Counted from the first letter of the stretch, positions 37,002-47,183 are shown. The stretch is DNA of 64,000 nt from Opitutales bacterium (GCA_030729385.1 JANQXM010000006.1:4835-68834), one strand, 5' to 3'. Made by a program: numbers and translations. Notes: a model not told the origin generated them from the sequence alone.

Positions 37002-37032
37002 TGTCGAGTTGCGAGATCGGGGTTGTGAGAGC

Positions 37033-37878
37033 TTAGGAAAGTTGGTCGCGGTATTTTTTGCCCTGCTCTAGGATTGCTGTTAGCGCGTGTGATTCGTTGT
37101 TGAGCAGAGCGGCTTTGAGTTGTTGTAGCTCATTTTCGAAGGCGTCTATGGAGCGCAGGACTTCTTCGCGGTTTTGCTCTAAGATTTGCTTCCAGAGTTG
37201 GGGGTCGCCTGCCGCGACACGTGTGCTGTCCCGTAGGCCGCCACCTGAAAAATGGCGCCAATTAGGCTCTTTCTTCGCAAGGAGGCTGCAGAGAGTTGAG
37301 GCCAGGAGGTGTGGGAGATGGCTGATATGCGCGACGATTTCGTCGTGTTCTTCAGGAGAGACCGTTGCTAAACGCATGCCGAGGGCTTCCCAGAAGTTCA
37401 TGAGGCGCGCGATTTCTGTGTCCGGAGCGTCGGGCAATGGTGTGATTAGACAGGCGGCATCTTGGAAGAGATCGACACGTGCGTGCTCCATACCGCTGTT
37501 TTCAGAGCCCGCCATCGGGTGTGAGCCAATAAATACGGAAGCGCCGGAGAGTGCGGCCGAGGCATGGCGGCAGATTAGGCTCTTAGTGCTGCCAACGTCG
37601 GTGATGAGTGCTCCGGGTTTCAATGTGGCACTGATTTGTTCGATAATCGGGACAATCGTTTCGACAGGCGTGCAGAGGACGACAAAGTCGCTGCCCGCAA
37701 CCGCTTCGGCGGGCGTTTCAAAAACGGCATCGCACCAATCCGCTTGAATGCATTTGGCTCGTGTTTCCGCTCGGCGCGACCATGCGTGCACTGATTTGGC
37801 TAGACCTTTTTCTTTAACGGCCATCGCCAAAGACGCCCCGAGGAGGCCTGGCCCAAGTATGGTAATCTGCTCAAACAT
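37033..37878 (-). CDS. tyrA: Prephenate dehydrogenase
   Basis: TyrA oxidatively decarboxylates prephenate toward tyrosine with NAD. The 281-residue protein starts MFEQITILGPGLLGASLAMA, a Rossmann fold, and contains LITDVGSTKSLI and FIGSHPMAGSENSG, both diagnostic. Residues AHISHLPHLLASTLCSLL belong to the dimerisation domain. ATG 37878 is used; an in-frame start at 37971 would add 31 residues before the Rossmann strand. No ACT or chorismate-mutase domain is fused. It heads the tyrA-aroA-cmk-plsC run. Confidence 0.93.
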   Translation of the reverse strand: MFEQITILGPGLLGASLAMAVKEKGLAKSVHAWSRRAETRAKCIQADWCDAVFETPAEAVAGSDFVVLCTPVETIVPIIEQISATLKPGALITDVGSTKSLICRHASAALSGASVFIGSHPMAGSENSGMEHARVDLFQDAACLITPLPDAPDTEIARLMNFWEALGMRLATVSPEEHDEIVAHISHLPHLLASTLCSLLAKKEPNWRHFSGGGLRDSTRVAAGDPQLWKQILEQNREEVLRSIDAFENELQQLKAALLNNESHALTAILEQGKKYRDQLS

Positions 37879-38011
37879 GATGGTGTAGTTGAAACTTTCT
37901 TTCTGATTTGAAGTCGAGTGATAAAAAGGAGTTCTGCCTTTTGCCTTGCGACTAGGATAATAGGGGCTCATTTAGGCAGACCGTATTTTTAGTGCCAGCC
38001 CGAATTATTCT

Positions 38012-39766
38012 ATGGCTATATTTAAGCAGTCCTCATTTTTCCTCCCCAATCGAAGCACAGGTGCCGTAAAACGCGTTATTATTGTTTTACTCATCGTGAT
38101 CCTATGCGTCGGCGTGCTTGCTGGAGTTTGGTTTCTAACAAAACTGGGTCCTCAGTCCGTGGATTACCGGACGATTAACCAAAATATCGAAGTGCCTGAA
38201 GAGGTGCTTGCTTTGAAGGCCCGCAGCTTAGAGCTCGAAGCCCAGTTTGAGGAAGTGCTGGCGATCCGAGATGCGAACCTGGCAGATATTAAACTGCTGA
38301 AAGAGGCATTGGATCTTCAGGTGGAGTATCTGGACAAGTACCCTGGCGTCGATTCTGACGCTGTTAAGCGGCGGATAAATTTGCGCAAGCGTTACCAAGA
38401 CCTTGCGGCAAGTAGTTTGCTTGAGAGCAGTCATCAATTGGAGCAGGAAGCTCAAGAACTAGCTAAGGTCGAGAATTATGAATTAGCCCGCACGAAATAT
38501 GGCGAAGCTTATGAGCAGCAAAAAAAGATTAATGAAGATTTTCCACTTAGTCGCGCATACAATATTGGACGTGCGACTCGGCTACAGCGACAAGCCCGCT
38601 ATTTGACCGCGCAGCCGCTCTTTGAGCGTAGTCAAGAAGCAGAAGTGGAGGCAGATGCGTTTATTGAGAAGCATGATTGGACGAAGGCCGAAGAACGTCT
38701 ACAGGTAGCGATTGCGATCCAGGACGACCTCAATCGTGAATACCGCGGGACGAATCAAGCCAGTATGTCGCGCTTAGAGCAATTACGGGGCAAGTTGGTT
38801 GGTATTCGTTCAGGACAGACCTATTTGGAGGTTGAGCGTGTCGCTGACCTTGCGGATGCGAGCCGTGCGGCGGGTGAAAACTTGGAGGCGGCGAGTTTAT
38901 ATTTGGAGGCATCGCGCTTACAGCGACTATTGAATGAAGAATATACGGACACCCTTTACGCATCTTCGGAACGTGTGGCTGAATTTCAACGCAAAGCTCA
39001 AACTTCAGAGAGCTTTGAGCTCGGTTTGGAGATTGAGCGGAACCATAATCATTTGAAAGAGCTGTTGGCAGCCCGACGCACCTATGAAGCGGCTGAGGTG
39101 ATTGCTGCGCTGCGTCGTTCGATTAAGCAAATGGAAGAGGCATATCCGCGCAGCTCGTTGAACGACGAAGAGCTTCAAGTGAAGGTGCGTTACCTTAACC
39201 TCGTCCAAAATGACCTCGGGTTTATTCAAGACCGTGTTTATGATGCATTACTTCCAATCCCAGAGGAGGAGGAGTGGAAAATGTTACGCACCGAAGTGCC
39301 TCAAGCATTGTATTCTTTGATTATGGGCACAAATCCTAGCCGTAATGAAGGAGGCCTAAATCCGGTGGATTCTGTAAGTTGGACTGATGCAAAGACATTT
39401 TGTGAACGCCTTTCATGGATCCTTGGAAAGCCGGTTCGCCTGCCTACTGAAAATGAATTTCGCCAAGCATTGGGTCGCTTGAAATATGTGGTTTTGGAAG
39501 ATCACTTCTGGAGTGTTTCTGCTTCAGGTGGGATTTCGCAGCCAGTGTCGAAAAAGCAGGCTTTGGCGAGTGGTTATTTTGATTTGCTCGGCAATGTGAG
39601 TGAATGGTTAGAGTCGATGGATCGCTATGAGGATGAGGATGCGCGCCATATCGGTGGACATGCTCAGGATCGTCTGGAAGCCATTTTTACGGTGCCTGTG
39701 CGCGAAGCACCCAGAGGTGAGCGTAACCGTATGACGGGGTTTCGCTTCGTGGTGAGTGCTAATTGA
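38012..39766 (+). CDS. Membrane-anchored coiled-coil protein with a sulfatase-modifying-factor-like tail
   Basis: A 584-residue protein. One membrane helix (about 20-42) is followed by roughly 350 residues of charged helical sequence with repeated paired motifs (ARTKYGEAYEQQKK, AEERLQVAIAIQDDL, AASLYLEASRLQRLL), suggesting a coiled-coil or TPR-like rod. The last 135 residues carry the formylglycine-generating-enzyme / C-type-lectin-like pattern: NPVDSVSWTDAKTFCERLSW, VRLPTENEFRQALG, FDLLGNVSEWLES and GFRFVVS. The catalytic cysteine pair of true FGE is absent, so this part is probably a binding module. It should face the periplasm. Its role is unknown. Confidence 0.75.
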   Translation: MAIFKQSSFFLPNRSTGAVKRVIIVLLIVILCVGVLAGVWFLTKLGPQSVDYRTINQNIEVPEEVLALKARSLELEAQFEEVLAIRDANLADIKLLKEALDLQVEYLDKYPGVDSDAVKRRINLRKRYQDLAASSLLESSHQLEQEAQELAKVENYELARTKYGEAYEQQKKINEDFPLSRAYNIGRATRLQRQARYLTAQPLFERSQEAEVEADAFIEKHDWTKAEERLQVAIAIQDDLNREYRGTNQASMSRLEQLRGKLVGIRSGQTYLEVERVADLADASRAAGENLEAASLYLEASRLQRLLNEEYTDTLYASSERVAEFQRKAQTSESFELGLEIERNHNHLKELLAARRTYEAAEVIAALRRSIKQMEEAYPRSSLNDEELQVKVRYLNLVQNDLGFIQDRVYDALLPIPEEEEWKMLRTEVPQALYSLIMGTNPSRNEGGLNPVDSVSWTDAKTFCERLSWILGKPVRLPTENEFRQALGRLKYVVLEDHFWSVSASGGISQPVSKKQALASGYFDLLGNVSEWLESMDRYEDEDARHIGGHAQDRLEAIFTVPVREAPRGERNRMTGFRFVVSAN

Positions 39767-39834
39767 CGAATTATTGACGGATAATAGTTAAGTTCGCATT
39801 GCTTGTAACAAATGGGTCGGTAGTGTTAATCGCT

Positions 39835-39975
39835 ATGCAGCAGACTGTGAAGACGTCGGACTCGGAGCTTTTAAAGCGTGCCAGTCGTACACAATTTATC
39901 ATCTATATAGTAATGGGTGTTTTGATGATTGTGCCTATCGTGGTTGTTTGGATGACTGGAGCATTACAATTTTAA
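39835..39975 (+). CDS. Short single-pass membrane protein
   Basis: A 46-codon reading frame between the coiled-coil gene and the PIN-TRAM gene. It begins MQQTVKTSDSELLKRASRTQ and then has one strongly hydrophobic segment (about residues 21-42, FIIYIVMGVLMIVPIVVVW). The polar, positively charged N-terminus and single helix suit a small inner-membrane protein. The gene ends 8 bases before the next start (39984), consistent with an operon. It resembles nothing I know. Confidence 0.6.
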   Translation: MQQTVKTSDSELLKRASRTQFIIYIVMGVLMIVPIVVVWMTGALQF

Positions 39976-39983
39976 GGTAGGTT

Positions 39984-41009
39984 ATGAATAAAACGATTTT
40001 CACCATCCGGATTTTCTTTCTTGTTTTCAGCCTGCTCGGCTGTGTGCTCCTGAGCCATGTGATTAGCGAATGGTCGCTCATGCCAGTCTTGTTTGTGGGT
40101 ATGAGTCTCGCGGCACTAGTTATCCTAACCGACGTGCTATTGGAGGGCTTTTCACTGCGTGGACTTTCGGCGATCACCTTCGGCCTCGCGGTCGGTGGTC
40201 TCGTTGCATATCTGATTTCCAGTTCGCCACTCTTCGAGCCATTGGAAGATGATCCTACTTTGGCGGAGACCCTCTTTTTGGCGCGTTTAGTACTTTATAT
40301 TGTTTCGATGTATTTGGCGACGGTCGTGGCTCTCCGGGGTAAGGATGAGTTTAACGTCGTCATACCCTACGTGCGATTCAATCCGCATAATGTAGAGACC
40401 GCTTTGGCGGTTGTTGACACGAGTGCCTTGATTGACGGGCGAATTGCCGCGATTTGCGACAGCCGATGGTTTGGGTTTACGCTTCTCATTCCTCGCTTCG
40501 TCTTAGATGAGTTACAGGCGATAGCAGATTCATCTGACCTCACACGCAAAGAAAAAGGGCGCAAGGGGTTGGATGTGCTCAATCGTTTGCGCAAAATGAA
40601 GCATGTGGATCTTCGGATACATGAGAGTGATGTCCCGGACCGCAACGCGGTGGATTCTAAGTTGATTTACCTGTGCGATTCGATGAAAGCCAAGCTGTTG
40701 ACGACAGATTACAACTTAGCGAAATTAGCCGAGTTCCATGGAGTGCAATGGTTGAACATTACTTCGCTAATTAAAGCATTGAACCAAGAAGTCTCGGTCG
40801 GCACACGCGTTTGCGTCGAGCTGGTGCGTGCAGGGAAGGATGCTGATCAAGCAATTGGCTATTTATCGGATGGTTCGATGTTGGTTGTCAACAAAGGCCG
40901 GGATCATATCGGTAAGGAAGTACGCGTTGAGGTGGACTCTGTTGTGCCATCGTCTGGCGGTAAGATGGTCTTTGCTACATATTTCCCGCAAGATAATGTT
41001 TCCGAGTGA
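39984..41009 (+). CDS. Membrane-anchored PIN-TRAM domain protein (YacL-like)
   Basis: A 341-residue protein with about four N-terminal membrane helices (1-120), then a PIN nuclease-fold domain (VVDTSALIDGRIAAI, RFVLDELQAIAD, AVDSKLIYLCD, LLTTDYNLAKLAE), giving the expected acidic cluster, and a C-terminal TRAM domain (AIGYLSDGSMLVVNKGRD). This is the YacL-type architecture found in most bacteria outside proteobacteria; a role in RNA turnover is inferred from the domains. GGTAGG just before ATG 39984 is a plausible ribosome site. Confidence 0.9.
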   Translation: MNKTIFTIRIFFLVFSLLGCVLLSHVISEWSLMPVLFVGMSLAALVILTDVLLEGFSLRGLSAITFGLAVGGLVAYLISSSPLFEPLEDDPTLAETLFLARLVLYIVSMYLATVVALRGKDEFNVVIPYVRFNPHNVETALAVVDTSALIDGRIAAICDSRWFGFTLLIPRFVLDELQAIADSSDLTRKEKGRKGLDVLNRLRKMKHVDLRIHESDVPDRNAVDSKLIYLCDSMKAKLLTTDYNLAKLAEFHGVQWLNITSLIKALNQEVSVGTRVCVELVRAGKDADQAIGYLSDGSMLVVNKGRDHIGKEVRVEVDSVVPSSGGKMVFATYFPQDNVSE

Positions 41010-41159
41010 GTTGGGGAATTGTAATAAGCTTGTTAAACAATTTGAATGCTGGGAATAAGCTTGGCTTTTAGGGCAATAACCTTACATCTATGGGTGTAAT
41101 CGGGGGAATCTCTCCGGTTATTTACATATCATAAATAATACAAAAAAAGGAATATCATC

Positions 41160-41501
<342 letters not shown>

Positions 41502-41531
41502 AGTTAAACTCTGAGTTTGTTTTATCATTTC

Positions 41532-41561
41532 AAGCCGCCTATTTATGTAGGCGGCTTTTTT
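41532..41561 (+). terminator. Rho-independent terminator of the pilin gene
   Basis: AAGCCGCCTA (41532-41541) pairs perfectly with TAGGCGGCTT (41548-41557) over a 6-base loop, followed by a T-run (41556-41561). It lies 31 bases after the pilin stop and ends directly at the ATG of the next gene (41562). The downstream gene is therefore either fed by read-through or has a promoter inside this stretch. Confidence 0.92.
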
Positions 41562-43397
41562 ATGTCTACTCGCAAAATTTATTTACCCATCGCGCTGATC
41601 GTTTCAGTGCTGTTAGCCCTATACTTGGGCTTTTTTGCGTATGGTAGTGCTGATGCGGTGCAGATTATCAAGTATGGCGGCTATTGGGTGATGCTGCTGA
41701 CATGGGGGCTGTTGGTGCTTAACTTGGGCATACGCCTCTATCAAAGTAAGTGTTGGATAGGCTGTGGTCGACGAATCCACGAAAATTGGCTGCCGTTCGC
41801 TTTTGTGGGCCTTGCCTCGGTCTTACTCTATGTGATGCAGCCCACAGGCTATAAAATCACTATGGATGAGCCGGTGCTCTCCGCGACGGCACTGCGGATG
41901 CATGAATATAAGGAGGTTATGACAACCATTCGGGCGCACGACATCCAGGGAGTTTTCACTCAACTCGATGGCTACGTCGATAAGCGCCCTTATTTTCACC
42001 CTTTCCTGCTTAGCTTGATACATGATTTTACGGGTTACCGCAGCTCCAACACCTTTCTGTTGAATGCATTGCTGACCCCTGTGTTCTTGGGATTACTTTT
42101 TGTGGTTGGTCGCATGGCTTGGCCACGCTTCGGCGGATATGCATCGGTGTTATTGTTCATGACTGTTCCCTTGCTCGCGATGAATGTGAACGGGGGCGGG
42201 TTTGAACTGTTGAATTTGGTCATGCTCCTAGCTACCGCGCTGGCTGGAAAAATCTATCTGGAGCGCACCTCTACGGGCACTTTGAATGCTTTCATTCTAT
42301 TGGGCTTGTTGCTCGCTCAAACCCGCTACGAGTCTGTGCTATATGTCGTCGCTGTAGGTGTAGTCGTCGCGATCGGGTGGTGGCGCGCTCGGCAAATCAT
42401 CCTATCGCCAGTGGCGGTGCTCGCCCCGTTGTTGCTCATTCCTTTTCCGCTGCAGCAAATCATTTTCAGCGACTATCAAGGACTCTGGCAGCTGAAAGAT
42501 GGTGCAGAGCAGCCCTTCATGCTTGGTCTGATTCCTGCGAATCTGGGGCATGCCTTTAATTACTTTTTCAATATAGGCGATGACCAGCAGCCGAACAGCT
42601 TGTTGCTGTCGGCGCTTTTCGTTGTGTCCCTCGGGATTGCTCTGCCGTTGTTTGTAAAAGGTCTACGCTCAATTAAAAAGGCATCTGTAAGCACAATGGT
42701 AGCGACCCCATTCATCGTGATTGTATCTGCCAATTTTCTATTGTTGATGGCATATCATTGGGGGCAAGTGGATGACATCATCGCGACTCGAATCGTCCTG
42801 CCGTTCATTCTGCTCCAAGTGCTAACTGTTGTCTATGTGATGGGGCGGTTGGTCCGATCTGATCGTTTCGCATCAGCTAGTTTGCTCGTTGTATCGATTT
42901 ACGTGATGGCTTTCACGATCCCGCTTTGCGCACGCAGCGATTTCTTACGTTGGGTTCCAGATCAACATCAGGTGCTTTGGTTGCAAAAGCAAGTGGTTGA
43001 ACGTAAAGATCAATCCGTGTTATGGGTGACGAATAAGCACTTAGTCGCGCTGATCGAAAGAACGCCTGCGATCGCAGCGCTGCATGCCAAGACCCGCAAA
43101 CAGCAGTTGGATATGCATTTGCAAATGGGGTCCTATGGCGAGATTTTATTTGTATATCCTATGTCAGTGCACCCGGATGAGATGAGTGCTGAGATGCGGC
43201 AGACCAGTCTTGAGGCTGATTTCGACTTAGAGCCTTTGCGTGTCGAAAAAATTGGGCGTAATCTGTATATGTGCATGAGTCGCCTGAGGTCTGTGAAATG
43301 GCTAGAGGGTGATGCGCGCGGTTTAAGCATTCCCGATACGGAAGGAATTATAGACGCTGAAGCGAAACTGCAGTCCTACGCCCAAACACTTCCATGA
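41562..43397 (+). CDS. GT-C-like polytopic membrane protein (VDKRP family, paralogue 1)
   Basis: A 611-residue protein with about 11-12 membrane helices and the GT39/ArnT-like layout: an early loop with acidic pair (ITMDEPVLSATAL), then GYVDKRPYFHPFLLSLIHDF, TGYRSSN and QTRYESVLYV, and a soluble C-terminal domain of about 130 residues. The motifs match the proteins at 43394 and 50566, so it is one of three paralogues. GT-C enzymes move sugars from polyprenyl-phosphate donors to acceptors outside the cytoplasmic membrane. Position directly after a pilin suggests pilin or envelope glycosylation. ATG 41562 is used because the in-frame start at 41517 would lie before the terminator. Confidence 0.72.
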   Translation: MSTRKIYLPIALIVSVLLALYLGFFAYGSADAVQIIKYGGYWVMLLTWGLLVLNLGIRLYQSKCWIGCGRRIHENWLPFAFVGLASVLLYVMQPTGYKITMDEPVLSATALRMHEYKEVMTTIRAHDIQGVFTQLDGYVDKRPYFHPFLLSLIHDFTGYRSSNTFLLNALLTPVFLGLLFVVGRMAWPRFGGYASVLLFMTVPLLAMNVNGGGFELLNLVMLLATALAGKIYLERTSTGTLNAFILLGLLLAQTRYESVLYVVAVGVVVAIGWWRARQIILSPVAVLAPLLLIPFPLQQIIFSDYQGLWQLKDGAEQPFMLGLIPANLGHAFNYFFNIGDDQQPNSLLLSALFVVSLGIALPLFVKGLRSIKKASVSTMVATPFIVIVSANFLLLMAYHWGQVDDIIATRIVLPFILLQVLTVVYVMGRLVRSDRFASASLLVVSIYVMAFTIPLCARSDFLRWVPDQHQVLWLQKQVVERKDQSVLWVTNKHLVALIERTPAIAALHAKTRKQQLDMHLQMGSYGEILFVYPMSVHPDEMSAEMRQTSLEADFDLEPLRVEKIGRNLYMCMSRLRSVKWLEGDARGLSIPDTEGIIDAEAKLQSYAQTLP

Positions 43398-45181
43398 GCC
43401 AATCAAAGTATGTATCCGCATTGAAGGCACTGCCGGTAGGTCGTGTCTTGCTAGCATGTCTCGGTGTCTTCGTGGTGATTGCGGGATATCTATTCGTTCC
43501 CTCCGATCTCGCAGAAAGGGCGGTTCGGTTTGGGGCTTATTGGCCGATCCTATTGGCTTTCATTGGATTTTTCGCCTGCGCATGTTGTTTGATTCGTTCG
43601 GAACAGGTGCGGTTGTCGAAGCTTGCCAGCAAGCTAGGGCTTGGTTTCGCGATTTGCTTTTTGCTCTGTGTGGGTCTCAGCTTTGTTCATGTTGAGTTAG
43701 GTCCCAAGATTCTGATGGACGATGCGATCTTGGAATCGACCGCGAAAAGTCTTCACCAGAGTCGAGAGGTTTATACGTCGACCTTTGGTCGCTGGGTAGC
43801 AAACGATTTCACCATCTTTGATGGTTATGTAGATAAGCGCCCGCTGTTGTATCCGTTTGCTGTGTCCTTGTTGCATGATCTCTCCGGTTACCGGAGTTCG
43901 AATCCGTATATCGTCAATGTCATCAGCGGTGTCTGCCTGCTCTTTGCGCTGTCGCTCTTGGGCTATTTCTTAAATGGGCGGAAGGGTGCCTACTTGATGT
44001 TGTTGCTCTGGGTGAGTCTGCCGCTCCTGTCGCAAAACGCATCCGGTTCGGGAATGGATTTGATTAACCTACTTTTCCTCGTGGGGGTGATTCTGTTATC
44101 GATTCTCTATTGGAAGCGTTTGGATGCAGTGAGTGAATCGGCGCTGGCGTTGGCGGGTGTGTTGCTAGCGCAGGGGCGCTACGAATCACCGCTATTTTTG
44201 CTACCGATTGCCGGAATCATTGTTTTCGGATGGATTCGAAAGGGAGCAGTGATCTTATCCGCAGGCACTATTTGCGCGGCTCCTTTGTTGTTTGGATTGG
44301 CGCTACAGAATAAATTCTTTTCTCAGTCGGAGGCCTTATGGGAATTACATTCAGGCGCGCAGACGCCATTCGCTTTTGAGAATCTCGCGGATAATTTTTC
44401 CAGAGCACTGTCGTTCTATTTTAACACCAGCGATGCTTATGCGAATTCACTGTGGATCGCTTTGTTGGGTTTTCCAGCAGTGGTCTTCTTGGTGTTGTAT
44501 TTTGTGCGTGGTTGGCGTGCGATTTATACCGAGAAACCAGCACAGAGTATTTTTGGACTGTTTTCGCTTTTCCTATTTGCCCACATATTGGTGATTCTGT
44601 GTTACCACGATGGGCAATTGAACCGCTTGTTTGCTTCCCGTTTTGCACTGCCTTCTTACCTGCTTTTGACCTCAGCGATTGTCATTGTGCTGGGAGCATT
44701 TACTAGAAGTCAGAAAGTCTGGGGCGGTTTTGCAGCCTGCACACTTGTTTTTATCGTGGGCTATACTTTGCCCATGAATGCCAAGGGGGTCTTTACCCAA
44801 AGGAACTATGTCGCGAATGAGATCGAATGGATGCAATCGGTCGCGGATGAGCAATTCGAAGAGAGGAGTCTGGTAGTTGATACGTATACCATTCCGTGGA
44901 CACTACGGCAGACGGCTTCGCTTTCACCGCTCCAAGCGTTTTCGAATGCGGTTCGATTGTATGATGATTTTGCGTCCGGTAAATATACCTCGATCTATTT
45001 AATCGAGCGAAACGAGTATTCGATTGTTGAAAACAAAGTGCAACGGCATGACTCGCTCTATCCTGTCGGGGTGTTTGCTGTCGAGTTGCTCGCTCAAAGA
45101 AGCTTCGAGCCATACAAGCAGACCTCCATTTATCGAGTTACTGGGATTGATCGGTCTGCGGCTGAACAGTTGCTGAAGTAG
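43394..45181 (+). CDS. GT-C-like polytopic membrane protein (VDKRP family, paralogue 2)
   Basis: A 595-residue paralogue of the gene before it, which it overlaps by 4 bases (ATGA). Matching motifs are KILMDDAILESTAKSLHQ, GYVDKRPLLYPFAVSLLHDL, SGYRSSNPYIVNV and QGRYESPLFLLP. It has about 11 hydrophobic segments and a C-terminal soluble domain. The function is inferred as for its neighbour; tight coupling suggests the two may act on the same glycan. The 3' end overlaps the convergent gene at 45138 by 44 bases. Confidence 0.72.
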   Translation: MSQSKYVSALKALPVGRVLLACLGVFVVIAGYLFVPSDLAERAVRFGAYWPILLAFIGFFACACCLIRSEQVRLSKLASKLGLGFAICFLLCVGLSFVHVELGPKILMDDAILESTAKSLHQSREVYTSTFGRWVANDFTIFDGYVDKRPLLYPFAVSLLHDLSGYRSSNPYIVNVISGVCLLFALSLLGYFLNGRKGAYLMLLLWVSLPLLSQNASGSGMDLINLLFLVGVILLSILYWKRLDAVSESALALAGVLLAQGRYESPLFLLPIAGIIVFGWIRKGAVILSAGTICAAPLLFGLALQNKFFSQSEALWELHSGAQTPFAFENLADNFSRALSFYFNTSDAYANSLWIALLGFPAVVFLVLYFVRGWRAIYTEKPAQSIFGLFSLFLFAHILVILCYHDGQLNRLFASRFALPSYLLLTSAIVIVLGAFTRSQKVWGGFAACTLVFIVGYTLPMNAKGVFTQRNYVANEIEWMQSVADEQFEERSLVVDTYTIPWTLRQTASLSPLQAFSNAVRLYDDFASGKYTSIYLIERNEYSIVENKVQRHDSLYPVGVFAVELLAQRSFEPYKQTSIYRVTGIDRSAAEQLLK

Positions 45182-47183
45182 TCGCGCGTAATCGAGGTTT
45201 CGTAATCAGATGGGCAGTTGCGTCCTCGCTTTTCGCAACGAGGAGGGGATCCAATGATTCAGCATAGATGCCGATCAGTAAAAGGTAGTCGATTTCACTG
45301 CGTATAAATGTGTCGACGGCTTTTTGGATATCTAGGGTTTCGACACCTCTTATGTGATTCAGTGGATACCACGTAACATCTGGGCGCGCTTTGAAAAATC
45401 CGTAGTGCTGGTCATGCCCATGTAAGAAGATCGCCACCTCACTGCCTTCCGGAAGATCGGCTAAGAGCTTAGAGGGCTCACCTTTGTGAAGCTCTGGTCG
45501 ATCCATTGCTTTTGACCACGCGTTTTGCTCGGTTGTCAGCGCGTTTTTAAGGCTCTCGATCGGTGTGCGGTTTTCGCTTTTATAAAGTTCTCGACCGATC
45601 GGAATCAATGGTCGTGAGAAATCGATGCATTTAACTGTGACCAAAAAGATAATCGAGAGGGCACAAAATACACGGCGAACATAGCGGTTGTTCCACGACT
45701 CCAAGGTGATGGCGAGCGCGGGTGTTGTCGCGATAAAGAAGGTCGAGAAAAAGCGCCCGTTCCATGGCATCCATGAAACCTTAGCGGAGACGATCAGGTA
45801 AAATCCGATCGCGGGTAGCAATAGTAAGCAGGTTTTAGGGCGCCGATAGATGGCGTAAGGAATGCAGAGGAATAGAATGAAGGCGCCGAAGGGACCAAAC
45901 CATGCCCAATCTTCATGTGTCACCCAAGAGATGGAGAAAGACTCTCTAGAAGCGCCGGCATCTTCGAAGACGGGTTCGAGGCGTTGCTGGTAAAAGTGAT
46001 TGAGCGTTTCGGAGTATCTCGACTGCCCCAGCACCTGCGGGGCTATGTAGTCAGCAATCGTGCCGACTTGTATGATTTGCAGGGCATATCGGGTGCCGTT
46101 GGCGAGTGTGCCGAGCAGACCATCATGCTGTGTGTGTCGCTCGGTAAATTCATTGGGACCTGACCACGTTTCATATTGGTTCGCATTCCAAATAAACAAC
46201 CAAATTTGCGAAGCTATGAGGAAGGGGATGGCGCAGACTAAGCAGAGTTTGTAGTCTTTCCCTAAGCCCGTGAGAATTCGGATGCATTCGCTAGGTTGGT
46301 AGAGTTTGAAGTGGAGAATCGCCAGTAGCCCTAGACCCGGCATGAATGCCATGAATGTGGTTTTGATCGAGATGCCGAACAGGCATAGGCCTAGGAGCAG
46401 CAATAGCGTCCGATGCGATGACTCCCTGGGAGATCGTATGACCAGCAATAGAGCAGCGGCAGCAGTTGCGACCATTAAGATGTCGTTTTTGACGGTGACT
46501 GCTTGAAGAACCAGTGCAGTCAGACTCGTCAATATGACAGCTGCGGTGAGCGCATTTTTGACGGAGGCAAATTGCCGACTGATGGCATAGGCTGCCGCAC
46601 CGATCGCGATATAGCTGCTCAGACTAAATATCGCGAGGCCGTGGTTAGTGCCCAGTGCGACGAATGGGTAGAATAAAATATCAGCACCCACGGGAAAAAT
46701 GACTTCGTGGTAGCGATTGAAGGCATCAATGAAAAAGCTGTTCTCTTGGATGAAAAGAAAGACGCGAGGCAGGTGGTAGGTGAGCGCGTCGTGGTTCTTG
46801 ATCGGCAAGAATAGGACTTGTAGGAGCGTATAAAGCAGGCAAATCACGATGGGAGTCGCGACCCAAGCATATGTTTTCGCGAATTGGTAAATGCGAACGA
46901 GGTCTTCTCGTAGCGCCGCTTGATGCATAGCGATCATTCGACCGCAAAAAATAAGGATGCAAAGTGATAAGACGATGCCCGCGATAGAGCTGCCGGATAG
47001 GAAACGTATTTGAAAGATCAGCGAAAAGGCTGCCTGCGTTAGCGGCACGGCCGTAGCGATGGCAGGGGCAATCGGCCATCGAAGCTTCCGTAGATAGCTA
47101 TATATGCCGGTAACTGCACCAAGGTAAATGGTTACAAGAAGTATGCCGCTGGTTAGGCCGAACCATATGGGTGCATTTGTCAT
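45138..47183 (-). CDS. GT-C-like polytopic membrane protein (divergent type)
   Basis: A 681-residue protein with about 12 membrane helices. The loop IKNHDALTYHLPRVFLFIQE corresponds to the acidic periplasmic loop of GT-C glycosyltransferases with a D-x(2)-TYHLPR motif, known in the GT39-like group. It lacks the VDKRP motif of its neighbours, so it is a different subfamily. A C-terminal soluble part with DLPEGSEVAIFLHGHDQHYG follows the helices. The substrate is unknown. It overlaps the 3' end of the convergent gene by 44 bases, an unusually long overlap. Confidence 0.72.
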   Translation of the reverse strand: MTNAPIWFGLTSGILLVTIYLGAVTGIYSYLRKLRWPIAPAIATAVPLTQAAFSLIFQIRFLSGSSIAGIVLSLCILIFCGRMIAMHQAALREDLVRIYQFAKTYAWVATPIVICLLYTLLQVLFLPIKNHDALTYHLPRVFLFIQENSFFIDAFNRYHEVIFPVGADILFYPFVALGTNHGLAIFSLSSYIAIGAAAYAISRQFASVKNALTAAVILTSLTALVLQAVTVKNDILMVATAAAALLLVIRSPRESSHRTLLLLLGLCLFGISIKTTFMAFMPGLGLLAILHFKLYQPSECIRILTGLGKDYKLCLVCAIPFLIASQIWLFIWNANQYETWSGPNEFTERHTQHDGLLGTLANGTRYALQIIQVGTIADYIAPQVLGQSRYSETLNHFYQQRLEPVFEDAGASRESFSISWVTHEDWAWFGPFGAFILFLCIPYAIYRRPKTCLLLLPAIGFYLIVSAKVSWMPWNGRFFSTFFIATTPALAITLESWNNRYVRRVFCALSIIFLVTVKCIDFSRPLIPIGRELYKSENRTPIESLKNALTTEQNAWSKAMDRPELHKGEPSKLLADLPEGSEVAIFLHGHDQHYGFFKARPDVTWYPLNHIRGVETLDIQKAVDTFIRSEIDYLLLIGIYAESLDPLLVAKSEDATAHLITKPRLRATTSATVQPQTDQSQ

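Noticed and set aside
41517-41561. Upstream start for the GT-C gene at 41517
   Set aside because: It would translate the pilin terminator hairpin; ATG 41562 lies directly after the T-run and begins a normal hydrophobic N-terminus.
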